Assembly (NCBI GenBank): GCA_001593925.1
Contig: LUCD01000118.1
Span: 1-7,510 of the forward strand
Direction: 5' to 3'
Source of the DNA: Candidatus Bathyarchaeota archaeon B26-1
GTDB lineage: Archaea; Thermoproteota; Bathyarchaeia; Bathyarchaeales; B26-1
DNA length: 7,510 nucleotides
Shown here: one piece after another, positions 4,737-7,510 of the stretch
Position numbering within the stretch: the stretch's first letter is position 1
Layout of the letters: every line of letters starts with the position of its first letter
The notes under the pieces: model-generated
The model's database searches: none
Told to the model about the DNA's origin: nothing
Seen by the model: the letters and a program-made list of their open reading frames with translations, nothing else
Translations under genes and position numbers: made by a program

Positions 4737-4745
4737 GATATAATT
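4737..4745 (+). promoter_or_regulatory. TATA box of gcvT
   Basis: GATATAATT preceded by the purine-rich GGGAAA, a plausible factor-B recognition element. Transcription would start near 4767, just ahead of the Shine-Dalgarno region (4770-4779) of gcvT. It lies back to back with the mtrH promoter in the same 134-bp gap. Confidence 0.55.
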
Positions 4746-4783
4746 GTCGAGGGGATAGAGTGTTGGGGTGGTGAGGGAGCAAC

Positions 4784-5905
4784 ATGATGAAGAGGACTCC
4801 CTTCTTCAAGTATCATGAGAAGTTCGGACGCCTCGGCGAGTTCGCGGGATACGAGATGCCGCTCTGGTATAAGGGGCCGAGCGTAGAGCACATGAGCGTT
4901 AGGGAGAAGGTCGGGCTCTTCGACGTCTCACACATGGGACGTATAATCGTGAGGGGAACCCACGCCCAAGAACTCCTAGAGAGGCTCCTGACGAACGACT
5001 GCCGAACCCTCAAACCGATGGAATGCCACTTATCAGTCTTCTGCAACGAGTCCGGCGGAACAATAGACGACATCATGGTGACGAAGCTAAGCGAAGAAGA
5101 GTTCCTACTGACGGTCAACGCGGCCAACAGGGAGAAAGACCTAAGGTGGCTCCGAGAACACAGGAACGAACTCGAAGTCGAGATCATAGACGTAACCGAG
5201 AAAGTCCCGATGATCGCGGTTCAGGGGCCACTATCCCTAGAGACCGTTCAGAGAGCCCTCCCGATAACCATAAGCGACCTAAAGAGGCTCCACGCAGAAT
5301 GGTTCAGCCTCGGCGAGAAGAGGCTCCTAATCTCTAGGACGGGATACACGGGGGAAGACGGCTTCGAGCTCTACCTCTTCGAGGGATACGGATGCGAGGA
5401 GGCTCTAACCCTCTGGAACGAAATCTTGGAGGCCGGCGGAGACCTCGGGATAGAGGCCTGCGGGCTCGCGTCTAGGGACACCCTCAGGATCGAGGCCGGG
5501 TTCTGCCTCTACGGGAACGAGCTCGACACGGAGACCTCTCCAGTGGAGGCAGGCCTGAAGTTCGCCGTAAAACTGGACGGACGCAGCTTCATCGGTAGGG
5601 AAGCCCTCGAAAAGCAGATCGAGGAGGGAACAGCGAAGACGCGGGTCGGCTTCAAGCTCCTCGGGAGAGGGATACCGCGGAAGGGAATGGCCATCCTAGC
5701 TGAGGACGGAGAGATAGGGAGGGTTACGAGCGGAACCTTCTCCCCGCTCCTGAAGGTCGGGATAGGGATGGGATACGTCCCTCCCGAATACTCCAAGCCC
5801 GGAACGGAGGTTGCAATAGAGATCAGGGGGAGACCTGTCGAAGCGGTCTTGGTTAAGTTTCCCTTCTACGACAAAGAGAAGTATGGATGGGCGAGGAAGG
5901 GGTGA
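4784..5905 (+). CDS. gcvT: Aminomethyltransferase (glycine cleavage system T protein)
   Basis: The T protein takes the aminomethyl group from lipoyl-H protein, releases ammonia and passes the C1 unit to a tetrahydropterin (EC 2.1.2.10). The 373 aa are the normal length. Landmarks are the N-terminal TPFFKYHEKFGRLGEFAGYE (5-24), VGLFDVSHMG (43-52), GGTIDDIMV (91-99) with the expected catalytic Asp in the D95/D96 pair, VNAAN (111-115), RTGYTGEDGFE (185-195) in the pterin pocket, GLASRDTLRIEAGFCLYGNE (227-246) and SPVEAGL (252-258). The C-terminal barrel has RVTSGTFSP (313-321) and GIGMGYV (326-332). Shine-Dalgarno GAGGGAG precedes ATG 4784; ATG 4787 directly after it is an alternative. The pterin (folate or methanopterin) cannot be told from the sequence. 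gcvPB converges on it with 36 bp between stops. Confidence 0.95.
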   Translation: MMKRTPFFKYHEKFGRLGEFAGYEMPLWYKGPSVEHMSVREKVGLFDVSHMGRIIVRGTHAQELLERLLTNDCRTLKPMECHLSVFCNESGGTIDDIMVTKLSEEEFLLTVNAANREKDLRWLREHRNELEVEIIDVTEKVPMIAVQGPLSLETVQRALPITISDLKRLHAEWFSLGEKRLLISRTGYTGEDGFELYLFEGYGCEEALTLWNEILEAGGDLGIEACGLASRDTLRIEAGFCLYGNELDTETSPVEAGLKFAVKLDGRSFIGREALEKQIEEGTAKTRVGFKLLGRGIPRKGMAILAEDGEIGRVTSGTFSPLLKVGIGMGYVPPEYSKPGTEVAIEIRGRPVEAVLVKFPFYDKEKYGWARKG

Positions 5906-5941
5906 ACTCGCTAGGAGACCCATAAAGGAGACTAACCGGTC

Positions 5942-7483
5942 TTACCTCCGGGACTCTCCCAGACGCCTCTTATACATTCTCCAAGTTACGCATAGTGTTC
6001 TGGGGCTGGACGCCTTAACCTCATCCACGAGGCCGACCGATGTGTTGTAGGGTGCCCCTAGAACCTTCTCCGGATTCGTGTATGCCTCCTCGGAGATGGA
6101 CCTGAAGGCCTCGACGAGCCTGTCGAGCGACTCAACCGGCTCGGTCTCCGTAGGCTCCACCATGAGGGCCTCCTTAACTATCGGTGGAAAGTACACTGTT
6201 GGAGCGTGGACCCCGTGGTCCAGAAGCCTCTTCGCGACGTGCTTCGCGGTTACACCCGTCTCGGACTTGAGCACGCTGCAGCTCAGAACGAACTCGTGTT
6301 TCCTAGGCTTTCCCCCGTAGGGGAGGGTGAAACCCCTAATCTCCGAGAGCCTCTTAGCCAAGTAGTTTGAGTTGAGGACCGCCACTTCAGCCGCCCGTTC
6401 CAAGCCTTCAGGGCCCATTGAGAGTATGTATGCGAAAGCCCTCACGAGGACGCCGACGTTTCCTAAGGTGGACTTGACGCGCCCTATGCTGTATGGGAGG
6501 TCATACCTCAGATAGTAGCGTTCCCCGTCGAAGCCGACTATTGGAACGGGGAGGAACCCTTCGAGGTGCTCCTTCACCCCGACGGGGCCTGCACCCGGCC
6601 CCCCTCCCCCGTGGGGGGTCGAGAACGTCTTGTGGAGGTTCACGTGGACTATGTCGAAGCCCATGTCCCCCGGTCTAGCCTTCCCCAGTATGGCGTTCAG
6701 GTTCGCCCCGTCATAGTATAGTAGGCCGCCTGCCTCGTGAACTATCTCAGCTATCTCCAGAATATTCTCCTCGAAGATTCCTAGGGTGTTGGGGTTCGTG
6801 AGCATGAGGCCGGCCGTCCTCTCCGAAACCGCGCTCTTCAAAGCCTCGACGTCGACGCATCCATCCTCTCCGGATGGAACGACCACAACCTTGAAACCCG
6901 CCATCGAGGCGCTCGCAGGGTTCGTCCCGTGAGCCGAGTCCGGAACTATGATCTCATCCCTCCGGTCGAGTTCACCGTTACGTTTGTGGAAAGCCCTGAT
7001 TATGAGGACCCCTGTCAGTTCGCCTTGGGCTCCCGCGGCCGGCTGAAGCGAGACCGCGTGGGTCCCGGTTATCTCAGCCAGCCAAGAGGCCAGCTTATAC
7101 ATGATCTCTAGGATTCCCTGAATCTCCGACTCATCCTCGTCCGGGTGGACCCACCTGACCTCGTCTAGGTTGGCTAGGGCCTCATCGACCTGAGGGTTAT
7201 ACTTCATCGTGCAGCTCCCTAAGGGATAAATCCCGTTGTTGACCCCGAAGTTCATCTGTGAGAGAGCCGTGAAGTGTCTGATGACCTCCACCTCGGAGAG
7301 CTCGGGGAGGTCCGGGGGCTTCACCCTCCTGAGAGCCTCCGGTATGAGCGTCTGGATGTCTCCGACTTCGGCTCTCACCTCCTCCTCGAGTCTGGGTAGA
7401 ATGTGGCCCCTCCTCCCCCGGCCTCCGATCTCGAAGATGGACCGTTCAGGCCACCTGGCTTGACGGAAGGCTTCTCCATCCAA
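5942..7483 (-). CDS. gcvPB: Glycine dehydrogenase (decarboxylating) subunit 2, P protein beta
   Basis: The PLP-binding half of the two-subunit P protein of the glycine cleavage system (EC 1.4.4.2), which decarboxylates glycine and loads the aminomethyl group on lipoyl-H protein. It has 513 aa, the usual size of GcvPB. Landmarks are FRQARWPERSIFEI (6-19), YPLGSCTMKYNP (86-97), SLQPAAGAQGE (145-155), SAHGTNPASA (183-192), DGANLNA (258-264) and HVNLHKTFSTPHGGGG (280-295), where K285 is the Schiff-base lysine, followed by a glycine-rich loop. The start is TTG 7483: an in-frame TGA lies at 7489-7487 and GGAGGAGG (7499-7492) is 8 nt ahead, so the non-ATG start is well supported. The partner gcvPA should lie just beyond the right edge. 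Confidence 0.95.
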   Translation of the reverse strand: MDGEAFRQARWPERSIFEIGGRGRRGHILPRLEEEVRAEVGDIQTLIPEALRRVKPPDLPELSEVEVIRHFTALSQMNFGVNNGIYPLGSCTMKYNPQVDEALANLDEVRWVHPDEDESEIQGILEIMYKLASWLAEITGTHAVSLQPAAGAQGELTGVLIIRAFHKRNGELDRRDEIIVPDSAHGTNPASASMAGFKVVVVPSGEDGCVDVEALKSAVSERTAGLMLTNPNTLGIFEENILEIAEIVHEAGGLLYYDGANLNAILGKARPGDMGFDIVHVNLHKTFSTPHGGGGPGAGPVGVKEHLEGFLPVPIVGFDGERYYLRYDLPYSIGRVKSTLGNVGVLVRAFAYILSMGPEGLERAAEVAVLNSNYLAKRLSEIRGFTLPYGGKPRKHEFVLSCSVLKSETGVTAKHVAKRLLDHGVHAPTVYFPPIVKEALMVEPTETEPVESLDRLVEAFRSISEEAYTNPEKVLGAPYNTSVGLVDEVKASSPRTLCVTWRMYKRRLGESRR

Positions 7484-7486
7484 GGT

Positions 7487-7510
7487 TCAATCCTCCTCCA
7501 AGGTCTCCCT
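7487..7510 (-). CDS. 3' end of the gene upstream of gcvPB, probably gcvPA (partial)
   Basis: On the - strand the frame entering from the right edge reads R-E-T-L-E-E-D and stops at TGA 7489-7487, three bases before the TTG start of gcvPB. Its last codons form the gcvPB Shine-Dalgarno, implying coupled translation. In archaea and many bacteria gcvPA directly precedes gcvPB, which makes it the best guess. Seven residues do not identify it. Confidence 0.45.
   Translation of the reverse strand, partial: RETLEED

Overview
The window looks like chromosome of a thermophile-like archaeon, most plausibly of the Thermoproteota/TACK group. The evidence is archaeal-type TATA boxes ahead of several genes, an MtrH-type tetrahydromethanopterin methyltransferase, a two-subunit (GcvPA/GcvPB) glycine dehydrogenase, heavy use of AGG/ATA/CTA codons, GTG and TTG starts, and purine-rich Shine-Dalgarno sites. 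No marker in the window fixes the lineage.

Left block (1-2077, + strand). A complete quinolinate phosphoribosyltransferase (nadC) starts on a TGATG stop/start overlap with a gene cut by the window edge. After about 100 bp with a clear TATA box comes a UroD-superfamily protein. It lacks the N-terminal signature of true uroporphyrinogen decarboxylase and looks more like a corrinoid-type methyltransferase.

Middle block (2078-3743) is the unusual part. A 3'-terminal piece of a tRNA gene at 2240-2258 is a direct repeat (18 of 19 bases) of the 3' end of an intact tRNA-Gly(GCC) at 3563-3640 (- strand), 1.32 kb away. Between the two lie the C-terminal remnant of a TrmO/UPF0066-like gene, a divergent endonuclease III-like Fe-S protein, a possible small Cys-containing ORF, a strong intrinsic-type terminator, and about 200 bp packed with perfect inverted repeats and short direct repeats. 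This geometry is what an integration or duplication event at a tRNA 3' end would leave, although no integrase is present.

Right block (3744-7510) is one-carbon metabolism. An MtrH homologue (- strand) is divergent from gcvT (+ strand) across a 134-bp intergenic region. gcvT converges on gcvPB (- strand), which starts at a TTG 3 bp after the end of an upstream gene, probably gcvPA. GcvT and GcvP release a one-carbon unit from glycine onto a tetrahydropterin. MtrH exchanges methyl groups between methyl-tetrahydropterin and a corrinoid protein, and the UroD-like protein could act on a corrinoid as well. No corrinoid protein, gcvH, lipoamide dehydrogenase or other mtr subunit is in the window, so the pathway link is inference from adjacency.
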